A stretch of 64,000 nt of DNA from Gracilimonas sp017641085 (lineage in GTDB: Bacteria; Bacteroidota; Rhodothermia; Balneolales; Balneolaceae): the NCBI RefSeq assembly GCF_046115515.1, contig NZ_CP175953.1; one strand, given 5' to 3'. Of the stretch, positions 35,229 to 43,847 are shown piece after piece. The notes beneath the pieces were generated by a model that saw nothing but the letters and a program-made list of their open reading frames with translations, was not told the DNA's origin and searched no databases. Made by a program: the position numbers and the translations under genes. Each line of letters opens with the position of its first letter. Positions within the stretch are counted from its first letter, which is position 1.

Positions 35229-36710
35229 ATGGTTTCAACCTCATACAGTCGTCAGATACTGGATAACATCCCCAACAGTGTTTTTGTTGTCAATGTACAC
35301 GACACCGGATTATTCAGCATCAAAGATGTAAACAAAGCTCAACTGGCCTTTATCAATAAAGAGAGAGATGAAATTGTAGGCAAATACACCCATGAGATAT
35401 TCCCGGCTGAAGTCGCAAATCACCTTAAGAACGTGTACCAACGATGCGTGAACGAAGGTGAAAGAATCTCTTACGAAGAGAAGATAAACTTGCCGGATAA
35501 AGGTGAACGATATTATTTGACCACACTGACTCCACTGAAAGATGAGGACGGTGCCGTAACAAGTCTTGTAGGCACATCCATAGATATTACCGAACAAAAG
35601 CTTACTGAACAGTCGTTACGAAAAAGCGAGGAACAATATCGTGGCTTTGTACAAAACAGTACGGAGGGCATTTATTTGTTCGAGTTTAGAGATCCTATTG
35701 ATACTACCCTGCCTCCTCTTGAGCAGATACCACTATTCTTCAAAAAAGGTTATATGGCAGCTTGTAACGAAGTAATGGCAGAAATGTACGGATATAATGA
35801 TAGCAATATAATCATCGGTAAAAATCTTGAGTTCTTTTTTGGCAATGAAAAGAGCGACCACATTATTGAGTATTTTAAAGGAATAATTGAAGCAAATTAT
35901 AAAATCAAAGATGCCCTGAGTATTGAGTTAGATAAGGATGGTAACCCTAAATACTTTCTAAACAGTATTACCGGAATTATAAAGGATGGTTATCTGACAC
36001 GCGTGTGGGGAACCCAGAAAGATGTAACAACAGAAAAGGCGGCTGAAAAACAGCTGCAGGAGTCATTGGCAGAGAAAAATACGTTGCTCTCTGAAATTCA
36101 TCACCGGGTGAAAAACAATCTCGCTGTTGTTTCCGGAATGATGCAACTACAGGCTTACGAAGCTGAAAATGATAGCCTGAAGGAGAAATTGTACGACAGC
36201 GTAGTTCGGATAAAAACCATGGCAACGGTTCATGAATTGTTGTACCAGTCGCAGAGCTTTTCAAAGCTGGAGTTTTCGGATACGCTGACCAGACTTGTAG
36301 AGAACATTTCAGAAACCCTGCAAACAAGAACGAATGTAGAGGTTGATATCGATTGTGAACTCATTCACCTGAACATTAATCAGGCTATTCCCGCCTCTCT
36401 CATTGTAAATGAGGTATTGACGAATACTTACAAACACGCATTCCCAAACAAAGAAGAAGGTAAAATCAATTTTACCCTATCAGAAAAGGATAAACTTATC
36501 CGGATTGAAATAACGGACAATGGCATTGGCTTCCCTTCCGAAAAGAATACAGAACAGGGCTCTTTGGGTGTACACTTGATCGATGTGCTCAGCCAGCAAA
36601 TTGAAGCCAACTACGAATACACCAACAATAAAGATGGAAAAGGAACCTACTTCTCCATGTCATTTAAACGAACTGACTCATCAGAAATAGCTGATCACCA
36701 GCTTTCGTAG
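35229..36710 (+). CDS. PAS sensor histidine kinase (HisKA_2 type), paralogue of the upstream kinase
   Basis: This 493-residue protein has two PAS units (about residues 5-125 and 130-270) followed by a HisKA_2 domain (SEIHHRVKNNLAVVSGMM, about 288) and a HATPase domain (NEVLTNTYKHAF, DNGIGFP). The kinase core is very similar to the preceding 1108-residue protein over about 200 residues, while the sensory parts differ, so this is an older tandem duplication. Many synonymous changes in the DNA argue against a recent copy. Cytosolic; signal unknown. Confidence 0.9.
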   Translation: MVSTSYSRQILDNIPNSVFVVNVHDTGLFSIKDVNKAQLAFINKERDEIVGKYTHEIFPAEVANHLKNVYQRCVNEGERISYEEKINLPDKGERYYLTTLTPLKDEDGAVTSLVGTSIDITEQKLTEQSLRKSEEQYRGFVQNSTEGIYLFEFRDPIDTTLPPLEQIPLFFKKGYMAACNEVMAEMYGYNDSNIIIGKNLEFFFGNEKSDHIIEYFKGIIEANYKIKDALSIELDKDGNPKYFLNSITGIIKDGYLTRVWGTQKDVTTEKAAEKQLQESLAEKNTLLSEIHHRVKNNLAVVSGMMQLQAYEAENDSLKEKLYDSVVRIKTMATVHELLYQSQSFSKLEFSDTLTRLVENISETLQTRTNVEVDIDCELIHLNINQAIPASLIVNEVLTNTYKHAFPNKEEGKINFTLSEKDKLIRIEITDNGIGFPSEKNTEQGSLGVHLIDVLSQQIEANYEYTNNKDGKGTYFSMSFKRTDSSEIADHQLS

Positions 36711-36718
36711 TTTTTTCT

Positions 36719-37885
36719 TTACTTCATTTGAGGGAGAGAACCGAGCTTCAGCAATTCGGCCATTCTTTTACCCACATAGGTATTGTCTCTCCATCCCATA
36801 AACTCGGTAGCCTGCGGACCATAAGCCATCAGTGGAACGGGTGTTCCGGTGTGATAGCCGGTAGTCCAGTAAATCTCTAAAGAATCTCCTTCAGCACGCT
36901 GCCGCTGTAATGTCATCCCGCCGGTTTCGTGATCAGCAGTCAATACAACTAACGTCTCTCCATCCTCACGTGCAAAGTCGAGGGCTGTTTTTACAGCTGC
37001 ATCAAAATCTTCCACTTCATTGAGTACATAATCGGTGTCGTTTCCATGACCGCCCCAATCAATCTGACTTCCTTCAATCATGAGGAAAAAACCGGCTTCA
37101 TTACGGCTTAATATATTCAGAGCTTTTGAGGTCATAGCTGCTGTCGATGGCTCTCCTTCTGCTCTTTCAAGGCCATCATTTGCAAATAAACCCAAAAGCA
37201 TTTCAGCTTCACTGTTATCAAGCTCTTCTTCATTGCGAAGTAACTGATACCCAGCTTCCTCTGCTTGTGAGATCAGGTCTAAGGAGTCGCTGCGGTATTG
37301 TGAGGAAAAGAATTCGAACCCTCCGCCCAGCATAACTTCAGTTCCGGAACTCAGCAACTGAACCGCTATTTCTTCCTCCATACTCCGGCTTTCTACATGA
37401 GAGGCAAAACTGGCCGGCGTAGCATGGGTTATAGAGGAAGTGGCTATTAATCCGGTGCTCAAGCCCATCTCTTCAGCTAATTCTAAAATAGTCTTACAAG
37501 CTTGCTTATCCGGGTTTACGGCGATAGCTCCGTTATAAGTTTTCAGTCCGCATGAATAGGCCGTTGCCCCTGAAGCGGAATCGGTAATTAGATTATCCGA
37601 AGAGTGCGTTTTCACAAACCCGGTTACCGGCATTGTTTGCATGTGCAGCAAGCCGTCCGGGCCAACCAAAGCATATTGCCCGGATGTGATTTGTGCCAAT
37701 CCGGTACCGTCTCCTATTAAAAAGATGATGTTCTTAACCGTCTTTCCTTCTACAAGCGGTAAGAGTTCCGGTGTTTCTGAGTCTGAAGTTGCAACCGGCA
37801 TGACTTCGGTGTTCTCAGAATTATCCGGGTTCTGGCAGGAAGTTGAAATGATTAACAGTACGGATAGAAATAAAAACTTTTTCAT
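36719..37885 (-). CDS. Alkaline phosphatase (PhoA family) lipoprotein
   Basis: This 388-residue lipoprotein (STSC, Cys17) shows the alkaline phosphatase fold: IIFLIGDGTG (Asp59 metal ligand), LITDSASGATAYSCG with the nucleophilic Ser about 103, EGSQIDWGGHGND and TADHETGGM near residues 315-323. It hydrolyses phosphomonoesters in the periplasm or on the outer membrane. It is shorter than E. coli PhoA. It converges with the kinase gene; the stop codons are eight bases apart and no terminator is visible. Confidence 0.93.
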   Translation of the reverse strand: MKKFLFLSVLLIISTSCQNPDNSENTEVMPVATSDSETPELLPLVEGKTVKNIIFLIGDGTGLAQITSGQYALVGPDGLLHMQTMPVTGFVKTHSSDNLITDSASGATAYSCGLKTYNGAIAVNPDKQACKTILELAEEMGLSTGLIATSSITHATPASFASHVESRSMEEEIAVQLLSSGTEVMLGGGFEFFSSQYRSDSLDLISQAEEAGYQLLRNEEELDNSEAEMLLGLFANDGLERAEGEPSTAAMTSKALNILSRNEAGFFLMIEGSQIDWGGHGNDTDYVLNEVEDFDAAVKTALDFAREDGETLVVLTADHETGGMTLQRQRAEGDSLEIYWTTGYHTGTPVPLMAYGPQATEFMGWRDNTYVGKRMAELLKLGSLPQMK

Positions 37886-37958
37886 AGCTAATTTTTTTCT
37901 GAAAGTAACGGTTCTGCTTAGGCTTTGAATTAAGAGAATGTAAAAGTATGGCTATCCT

Positions 37959-39482
37959 TTATGAAAAGAACGCCTTGATCAGTCCCCACAAACCTTTTGC
38001 AGGCTTTAGTGAATTCTGATTCCTTTTGGTAGCCTTGGTAATGCGTTCGGCTGGAATAACCGGCTCCTGGGGGCCCTTGTTATTATCAGACCGCTTGGGT
38101 TTCTCCGACGATTGTTTCTTTGCTTTCGGTTTCGAATCTTTGGCAGCACTTCCTTTCAAGACAACGTCAACAGAATCCAGGTTTTGAACTTTTTTGTTGG
38201 CTTCAGCTATCTCTTTTTGAGTCAACTTCTTGGTCTTTTTCTTTTCCGGTTTCGGTTTATCTGATTTTTCTTTTTCGCTATCTGATTCAGACTTCTTCTT
38301 CGATTCGGATGGCCGTCTCTTTTTCTCTGATGTACTTTTTGATGATTCCTTCCTCTGGGTAGCAGGTTTACCTGAAGATGGCAGATCTAATATCTCCAAC
38401 TGATCCCCTACTTTATCCTGAATGGCTTTAAAAGCACGTTTGTCCTTTTTGTTTACAAATGTAACGGCAACACCGGTCTTATCATAACGACCGGTTCGGC
38501 CAATCCTGTGCACATAATCATCCACGGCGCGGGGTACATCATAATTAATAATTAAAGAAACATCTGCGATATCAATACCGCGGGCCAATACATCCGTGGC
38601 TACAATAACGGGAACCTGTCCGCTTTTAAATTCATGTAAAGCTTTATTTCTTTCATCCTGATCGCGGTCGCCGTGAATACTCCCGGCCTTAATCCCTTTC
38701 TTAACCAGTAAGCGTTCCAGCTCGTCCGTTCCTCTTTTGGTAGCACAGAAGATAATACAAGAATCCCACTTCAGATCATCCAGCACACTCTGAACCAGGC
38801 TTAGCTTCTGTTTTTGATCCACAAAATAAGCCTGCTGTTCAATACTGCCCGATGGCTTTTCAATAGCGAGCTCCACTTTCTCAGGATCATTCATAAACTG
38901 ATTGGCCAAATCCTTGATCTCATTTGGCATCGTGGCGGAGAACAACATTGTTTGGCGCTCTTTAGGAAGCTTTTTTATGATTTTAGTCACATCCGGTAAA
39001 AAGCCCATATCGAGCATACGATCGGCCTCATCCAACACCAAAAACTTGATGTGACTGAAGTCAATGTCCAGCACCTTGGTCTGATCAATCAGCCTTCCCG
39101 GCGTGGCAACAATAATGTCTACACCGGAGCGGATGGCTTTGGCTTGCTGAGAAAAATCTTCACCCCCAATAATATTAGCAGAGGAAATCCCGGTGTGGTA
39201 TCCGAGTGCAAAAATCTGTTCGTCTATTTGTTGCGCCAGTTCCCGGGTTGGGGATAAGATTAACGCCTGAGTATGTTCGGATGGATTTTCTAAAATCTGT
39301 TGTAGTACAGGAATAACAAATGCCCCTGTTTTCCCTGTACCAGTTTGTGCGGCTCCAATAATATCCTTTTTCTGAAGGATGATGGGTATGGTCTGTTCTT
39401 GTATGGGAGTCGGTTCCGTGTAGCCAATATCTCTCAAGCCGGCTTTAAGCTCGTCTTTGAAGTCAAAATCGTTAAATGTCAA
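37959..39482 (-). CDS. DEAD-box RNA helicase (RhlE-like)
   Basis: The 507-residue protein has the helicase motifs in order: Q motif (EPTPIQEQTIP), AQTGTGKT, PTRELA, DEADRMLDMGF, SATMP, then the second domain with CATKRGTDE, ATDVLARGID and HRIGRTGR. Residues 375-507 form a long Lys/Ser/Glu/Pro-rich tail, common in RhlE-type helicases, which probably binds RNA. It acts in ribosome assembly or mRNA turnover, especially in the cold. It is divergent from the FKBP gene. Confidence 0.93.
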   Translation of the reverse strand: MTFNDFDFKDELKAGLRDIGYTEPTPIQEQTIPIILQKKDIIGAAQTGTGKTGAFVIPVLQQILENPSEHTQALILSPTRELAQQIDEQIFALGYHTGISSANIIGGEDFSQQAKAIRSGVDIIVATPGRLIDQTKVLDIDFSHIKFLVLDEADRMLDMGFLPDVTKIIKKLPKERQTMLFSATMPNEIKDLANQFMNDPEKVELAIEKPSGSIEQQAYFVDQKQKLSLVQSVLDDLKWDSCIIFCATKRGTDELERLLVKKGIKAGSIHGDRDQDERNKALHEFKSGQVPVIVATDVLARGIDIADVSLIINYDVPRAVDDYVHRIGRTGRYDKTGVAVTFVNKKDKRAFKAIQDKVGDQLEILDLPSSGKPATQRKESSKSTSEKKRRPSESKKKSESDSEKEKSDKPKPEKKKTKKLTQKEIAEANKKVQNLDSVDVVLKGSAAKDSKPKAKKQSSEKPKRSDNNKGPQEPVIPAERITKATKRNQNSLKPAKGLWGLIKAFFS

Positions 39483-39624
39483 TGGTCTCGTCTGTATTGA
39501 AATTTCTTATGATGCTACAATATACACAGATGACGGATTATTTATTCCACTTTGCTATGATTTGCCCTATTTTATAATGATTAACGAAATTGAACTTTAT
39601 AATTCTAATCATCAAAACATAACT

Positions 39625-40344
39625 ATGAGATTTAATAAACTATTCTTCAGTTCTCTACTGAGCGCTATGCTGTTAGTTTCAGCATGCAATCAACAAAAAA
39701 TGGGAGCAAGCTCTTCCGAAGCTGACCTCAGCACCAAACTCGACAGCGTCAGCTATGCGCTTGGTTTCCAAAATGGAATGTTTTTGAGCCGTGAAGGCAT
39801 CGATGAACTGGAAATGAATAACTACAATGCCGGAATTAATGCCGGACTATCATCAGAAGACGGTCTACTTACCCAGGAACAAATTCGTTCGGTTACCAGC
39901 AGCTACCTGCAGGAATTAACCGAAATGAGAAGCCAGGAAAACCTGGAAGCCGGTCAGGCATTTCTTGAAGAGAACATCAATAAAGAAGGAGTACAGGAAA
40001 CCGAATCAGGTCTTCAGTATAAAGTAATTGAAGAAGGTGAAGGAGCCTCTCCTTCGGCTGAAAGTACCGTTCGCGTGCACTATGAAGGAAAGCTGCTAGA
40101 CGGAGAAGTATTCGACAGTTCGTACGACAGAGGTCAGCCAGCTGAATTTCCTCTTAACCGTGTAATTCCGGGTTGGACTGAAGGCGTACAGCTCATGAAA
40201 GAAGGCGCAACTTACGAGTTCTATATTCCGGCCGAGCTTGCTTATGGCAGCAGAGCTCCACAGGGCAGCCCCATTGGTCCCAACGAAACGCTGGTATTTA
40301 AAGTAGAACTGCTGGAAGTAAAAGAAGCCGCAAGTTCGAATTAA
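39625..40344 (+). CDS. FKBP-type peptidyl-prolyl isomerase lipoprotein
   Basis: The ATG at 39625 gives a 239-residue protein with a lipobox (LVSAC, Cys21); longer in-frame starts would overlap the divergent helicase gene and destroy the signal. Residues 30-120 are the FKBP_N dimerisation region, including SYALGFQNG. Residues 130-235 are the FKBP catalytic domain: VRVHYEGKLLDGEVFDSSYDR, then PLNRVIPGWTEGVQLM and PAELAYGSR. It should help periplasmic or outer-membrane protein folding. A bidirectional terminator follows. Confidence 0.92.
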   Translation: MRFNKLFFSSLLSAMLLVSACNQQKMGASSSEADLSTKLDSVSYALGFQNGMFLSREGIDELEMNNYNAGINAGLSSEDGLLTQEQIRSVTSSYLQELTEMRSQENLEAGQAFLEENINKEGVQETESGLQYKVIEEGEGASPSAESTVRVHYEGKLLDGEVFDSSYDRGQPAEFPLNRVIPGWTEGVQLMKEGATYEFYIPAELAYGSRAPQGSPIGPNETLVFKVELLEVKEAASSN

Positions 40345-40365
40345 CGGAATAGCTATTTCAAAAAG

Positions 40366-40402
40366 AAAACCCCGACACAAGATTAATGTGCCGGGGTTTT
40401 TT
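40366..40402 (+). terminator. Bidirectional terminator between convergent genes
   Basis: Stem arms 40366-40379 and 40387-40400, with one mismatch, a seven-base loop and T tracts on both strands, sit between the FKBP gene and the acidic lipoprotein gene, so both transcripts can end here. Confidence 0.88.
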
Positions 40403-40422
40403 ATTTCTAATCGTTGTTGCGT

Positions 40423-41724
40423 TTAAGACGCAAGATTGATGAGAATCATGATTTGGCTGACAGCTTCAATTTCAGTTTCATTGCTGCCTGACAGGCTACT
40501 CTCTACTGTTCCCTGAATACTTGTAAAGAATGATTCATACACATCAAATACAGCACTTGCTTTCAGGATTCCTGAAATAGAGCTACTGAAATTTGATTTG
40601 GCACCATTATCTGAATTAATCTCATTGTCAATATTCAGAATAACGGTTGCTTCAAATGCCGTATCGCTTTCCATGGTGTTTCTTACTTTGTCATGGTATG
40701 CTTCAAATGCAGCTTCTACTTCGCTGGCTACACCGGCACTTGCTTCAATGTCGGATCGCAGTTCTACGCCAGCATCTATAATTGCCTGCTTAGAACTTTC
40801 AGACATTTCCGTTGCTTCAGCTTCTGCCTGCACGGCTAAGTCAACAGCAGTTGCAGCGATTAAAGAAGCTTGAGCTCTTGCATCATTTTTGATTTCAGAG
40901 GAAACGGCTGTCATACTATTAACAGTAACACGGCTCCACATTTCGAGAGCTTTGGCTGTTGCAGATGCATCCAGTCCGGCATTAACGTATGCGTTAACGG
41001 TTGATTCTATAAATACGTCGTACGCTTCTGATCGTGCTTCAGCACTTGAAGAAGCAGCAAGTTCAGATTCTAACTGGAACTGAGCTTCCGCTAATAGTTC
41101 GTAGGTTTCTTCAAGGGCTTCTTCGGAATTGTCCTGCATCATTTCGCTATAGAACTCTACTCTTGCTTCCGCAGAATTTTTAAGAGCGGCTGCAATTTGA
41201 GCAGAAGAAGTAAGTCCGGATTCTACCTCTGATGCCACGTTATTGGTCACCACAGCTTCGATATCAGACTTCTGAACGATATCAGCGTTGCCTGAGGCAA
41301 CAACTTCAGCAAACACCGAAGACTCTGCCGTAGATTCTGTGTTGATGGGTTTTAGTGAAACGGAACTACCGTTTTCAACTTCACCGGAAAGAAAACCTCT
41401 CCATTCGTTACCCTCTTTCTTCGCAACAATAACAATGTTTTCAGCTGCTTCCACATCTACTTCAAGCATAAAACTGCCTGACGCATTCGTTTCTGTTTCG
41501 GTACCTTCCATGGTTTCTAAAGAACCATCAGAGGTAACTCTGGCAGCAGTTACAACGGCTCCTTCTACAGAAGAAGTTGCAACTTTTTGTTTGGAAGATT
41601 CGGGCTGTACTGAACCTTCTATGGTAGCACTTCCATTATTGGATGAGCTTGTTGAACAACCCATAGCTACCAACGCCGTTATTAAAATTACAATTGATAG
41701 TTTTATATGATTTGTTGTAAACAT
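40423..41724 (-). CDS. Acidic Ala/Ser/Glu-rich lipoprotein, unknown function
   Basis: The start at 41724 gives a compact lipoprotein signal (lipobox VAMGC) in a 433-residue protein; two in-frame ATGs at 41745 and 41751 would only lengthen the N terminus. Residues about 30-120 look like a carboxypeptidase-regulatory-like or bacterial Ig-like fold (TIEGSVQPE, ASGSFMLEVDVE). The remaining 300 residues are strongly acidic, rich in Ala, Ser, Glu and Val, and mainly helical. I do not recognise a family. It is probably surface- or periplasm-exposed. The 293-bp gap between this gene and recD carries only the hairpin at 41972-42004. Confidence 0.68.
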   Translation of the reverse strand: MFTTNHIKLSIVILITALVAMGCSTSSSNNGSATIEGSVQPESSKQKVATSSVEGAVVTAARVTSDGSLETMEGTETETNASGSFMLEVDVEAAENIVIVAKKEGNEWRGFLSGEVENGSSVSLKPINTESTAESSVFAEVVASGNADIVQKSDIEAVVTNNVASEVESGLTSSAQIAAALKNSAEARVEFYSEMMQDNSEEALEETYELLAEAQFQLESELAASSSAEARSEAYDVFIESTVNAYVNAGLDASATAKALEMWSRVTVNSMTAVSSEIKNDARAQASLIAATAVDLAVQAEAEATEMSESSKQAIIDAGVELRSDIEASAGVASEVEAAFEAYHDKVRNTMESDTAFEATVILNIDNEINSDNGAKSNFSSSISGILKASAVFDVYESFFTSIQGTVESSLSGSNETEIEAVSQIMILINLAS

Positions 41725-41971
41725 TTCGATTTTTCTTGGATTCATGTTCACAGCCTTAAACCGGTAGTAAAAAACTTTGTTCCGAGTGGCATTTCACGAT
41801 ATCCCTGCTAAAATTGCTTATGGAAATGTTAAAAATTCTCTAATACGAATTAGGAATCTCTAAGGGCATTTAAATAAATCTATTCGCATATTAGGGAAAG
41901 AAATAAGGGGAAACGGCTATCAACCGCTCCCCCCTGATACGTTGGCTTTTTGGGGTACAAAAATATAGAAG

Positions 41972-42004
41972 GCTACTATGCTTAATTGCATTGTAGCTTT
42001 TTTT
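41972..42004 (+). terminator. Hairpin with T run in the recD downstream region
   Basis: A ten-base stem with one mismatch (41972-41981 and 41988-41997, loop TTAATT) is followed by T7 on the plus strand, though no plus-strand gene precedes it. Read on the minus strand it could end the recCBD transcript, but the T tract there is weak. Confidence 0.45.
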
Positions 42005-42044
42005 GAATGGGTTTGTTCCGAGATTTAATGAAGTTCTTCTTCAG

Positions 42045-43847
42045 CTATTCCCACAACTTTTGTTTTACACCACTTTTTCTTGATACAGTTCGTTCGATTA
42101 TTCTCCTTAAAATTTCTTCCTTAACAATGATAAGAGTGCTCAGCCTTGCTCTTGTTACAGCTGTATAAAGAATCTCTTTCGAAAGTACTGTATTTACTTG
42201 ATTTGGCAATATGATGGCTACTTCATCAAATTCAGAGCCCTGACTTTTGTGGATAGTAAGCGCAAATGCGGGTTCATAGTCTTTTAAACGGGCGGCTGAG
42301 ACCCTGACAGGACGATCTCCTTCAAACTCGATGACCTCCCCTTTTCTCTGATAAATCCCAATTTCGCCATTCTTTACTTTTAATAATGAGTCATTCCGTG
42401 TAGCCATTACAATCCGGCCATCATACCATTCACGGTTATCTATCCTGCTTTCATTTCTTCGTATTATCCGTTCCGCTCGTTCATTTATGTACTCCACACC
42501 AAATGGTCCTCTCCTGAGGGCACAGAGAATCTTTTTATTATGTGAAGCGGCCAGTCTCTGTTCTTCCGGAAGCCGACTGTAATCCTTATAATGATCCTGC
42601 ACATAGCTTTTAAAAACTGCTTCTATTGCTTTACTGTCCGGTTCAATCCAGGACAAACCTTCCAATTTGTGATCTTTGAGTATAGCAATTGCTTTGTCAG
42701 CATCAGATTCATTCACGGCTTCGGCAAATTTTTGGATACCGCTGTTCTTTCCAAAACGATAGCTTTTTGTCAGAAATAAGATACAGTCGTTGATTGGTGA
42801 TGTTGAGTCCCCAACGGGAATATCAATCCCCTGTAGTTCTCTTAAAGAACTTGCCACTCCTTCAGAAAAGGTATTCTCTCTTCCGCATATATCTCCGAGA
42901 ATAGAGCCCGCTTCCACAGAGGCCAACTGATCCTTATCTCCCAGTACAATCAGTTTGGTATTTGGCCCAATAGACCTGATCAGCCTTACCCACATGTTGA
43001 TATCAAGCATGGAAGCCTCATCTACCACTACAAGATCATATGGAAGATGATTTTCTTCATTGAATTTAAACGTACTTCCTCTGAAATCAGACCCGAGAAG
43101 TTTGTGGACAGTCAGGGCCGAATCCGGAATTTCAATTCCTGCTAAAACTTCGGGGTTTAAATTCTTCTTTCCACTTTCTATTGATTCAGAAAGCCGCCGG
43201 GCTGCCTTTCCGGTTGGTGCTGCCAGCGCAATTCGAAAATCTTGTTGTGAATACGCCTGTGCCTGAGCAGCAATAATATTCAAAACTGTAAACGTTTTGC
43301 CTGTTCCCGGTCCGCCGGAAATAACGAGCAGGTCTTTCAAAAAGCTAAGCTGCACGGCTACATGCTGCCAGTTTACTTCAAACAAGTCGTTAGCGGGAGG
43401 CAAAACAGATTGAATAGCCTTCTTATGTTTTTCCTTTAACTCCAACCGGGGGGCAGCTTTCTGTTTCAGCCATGCACATAACTCCTCTTCATACTTCCAA
43501 TAACGGTGCAGGTACAGTCGAGAGCCTTCCAGAACCAGCGGGTGCAGTTCAGTACCGTTACTCACCAGGTTGCTTTCTTTCAGTGCCCTGGACCAGTCCT
43601 TTTTTAGGGAATCAGTTAACTTAATCTCAGATTTGGCGTCTTCGAATAAGTATTCATCCTTCCAGTCTCCGAAATCAAGGCAAACATGGCCTTTTTGCTG
43701 GGCAAAAATACAGGCAGCTGCTGCTAATAATACTTCCGGTTTTACGTCCGGCTCTATTTGCTTAAGAAAGCGTACAAATTCCAGTTCAAGTAAAGAGATC
43801 ACTTCTTCAGATAACAGCTTTTCCAGGTAAGGCAGGACTTCCATCAT
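42045..43847 (-). CDS. recD: RecBCD enzyme subunit RecD
   Basis: This 600-residue SF1B helicase shows Walker A ISGGPGTGKTFTVLNI (about residue 177), VVDEASMLDINMW, and the C-terminal motif LTIHKSQGSEFDEVAIILP with AVTRAR after it. It is the 5'-3' helicase of RecBCD. Its ATG overlaps the recB stop (ATGA). The N-terminal domain that contacts RecC is present, and the length matches E. coli RecD (608). Confidence 0.95.
   Translation of the reverse strand: MMEVLPYLEKLLSEEVISLLELEFVRFLKQIEPDVKPEVLLAAAACIFAQQKGHVCLDFGDWKDEYLFEDAKSEIKLTDSLKKDWSRALKESNLVSNGTELHPLVLEGSRLYLHRYWKYEEELCAWLKQKAAPRLELKEKHKKAIQSVLPPANDLFEVNWQHVAVQLSFLKDLLVISGGPGTGKTFTVLNIIAAQAQAYSQQDFRIALAAPTGKAARRLSESIESGKKNLNPEVLAGIEIPDSALTVHKLLGSDFRGSTFKFNEENHLPYDLVVVDEASMLDINMWVRLIRSIGPNTKLIVLGDKDQLASVEAGSILGDICGRENTFSEGVASSLRELQGIDIPVGDSTSPINDCILFLTKSYRFGKNSGIQKFAEAVNESDADKAIAILKDHKLEGLSWIEPDSKAIEAVFKSYVQDHYKDYSRLPEEQRLAASHNKKILCALRRGPFGVEYINERAERIIRRNESRIDNREWYDGRIVMATRNDSLLKVKNGEIGIYQRKGEVIEFEGDRPVRVSAARLKDYEPAFALTIHKSQGSEFDEVAIILPNQVNTVLSKEILYTAVTRARLSTLIIVKEEILRRIIERTVSRKSGVKQKLWE

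Noticed and set aside
39457..39624. Longer N terminus for the FKBP protein
   Set aside because: It overlaps the divergent helicase start and removes the lipoprotein signal that begins at 39625.
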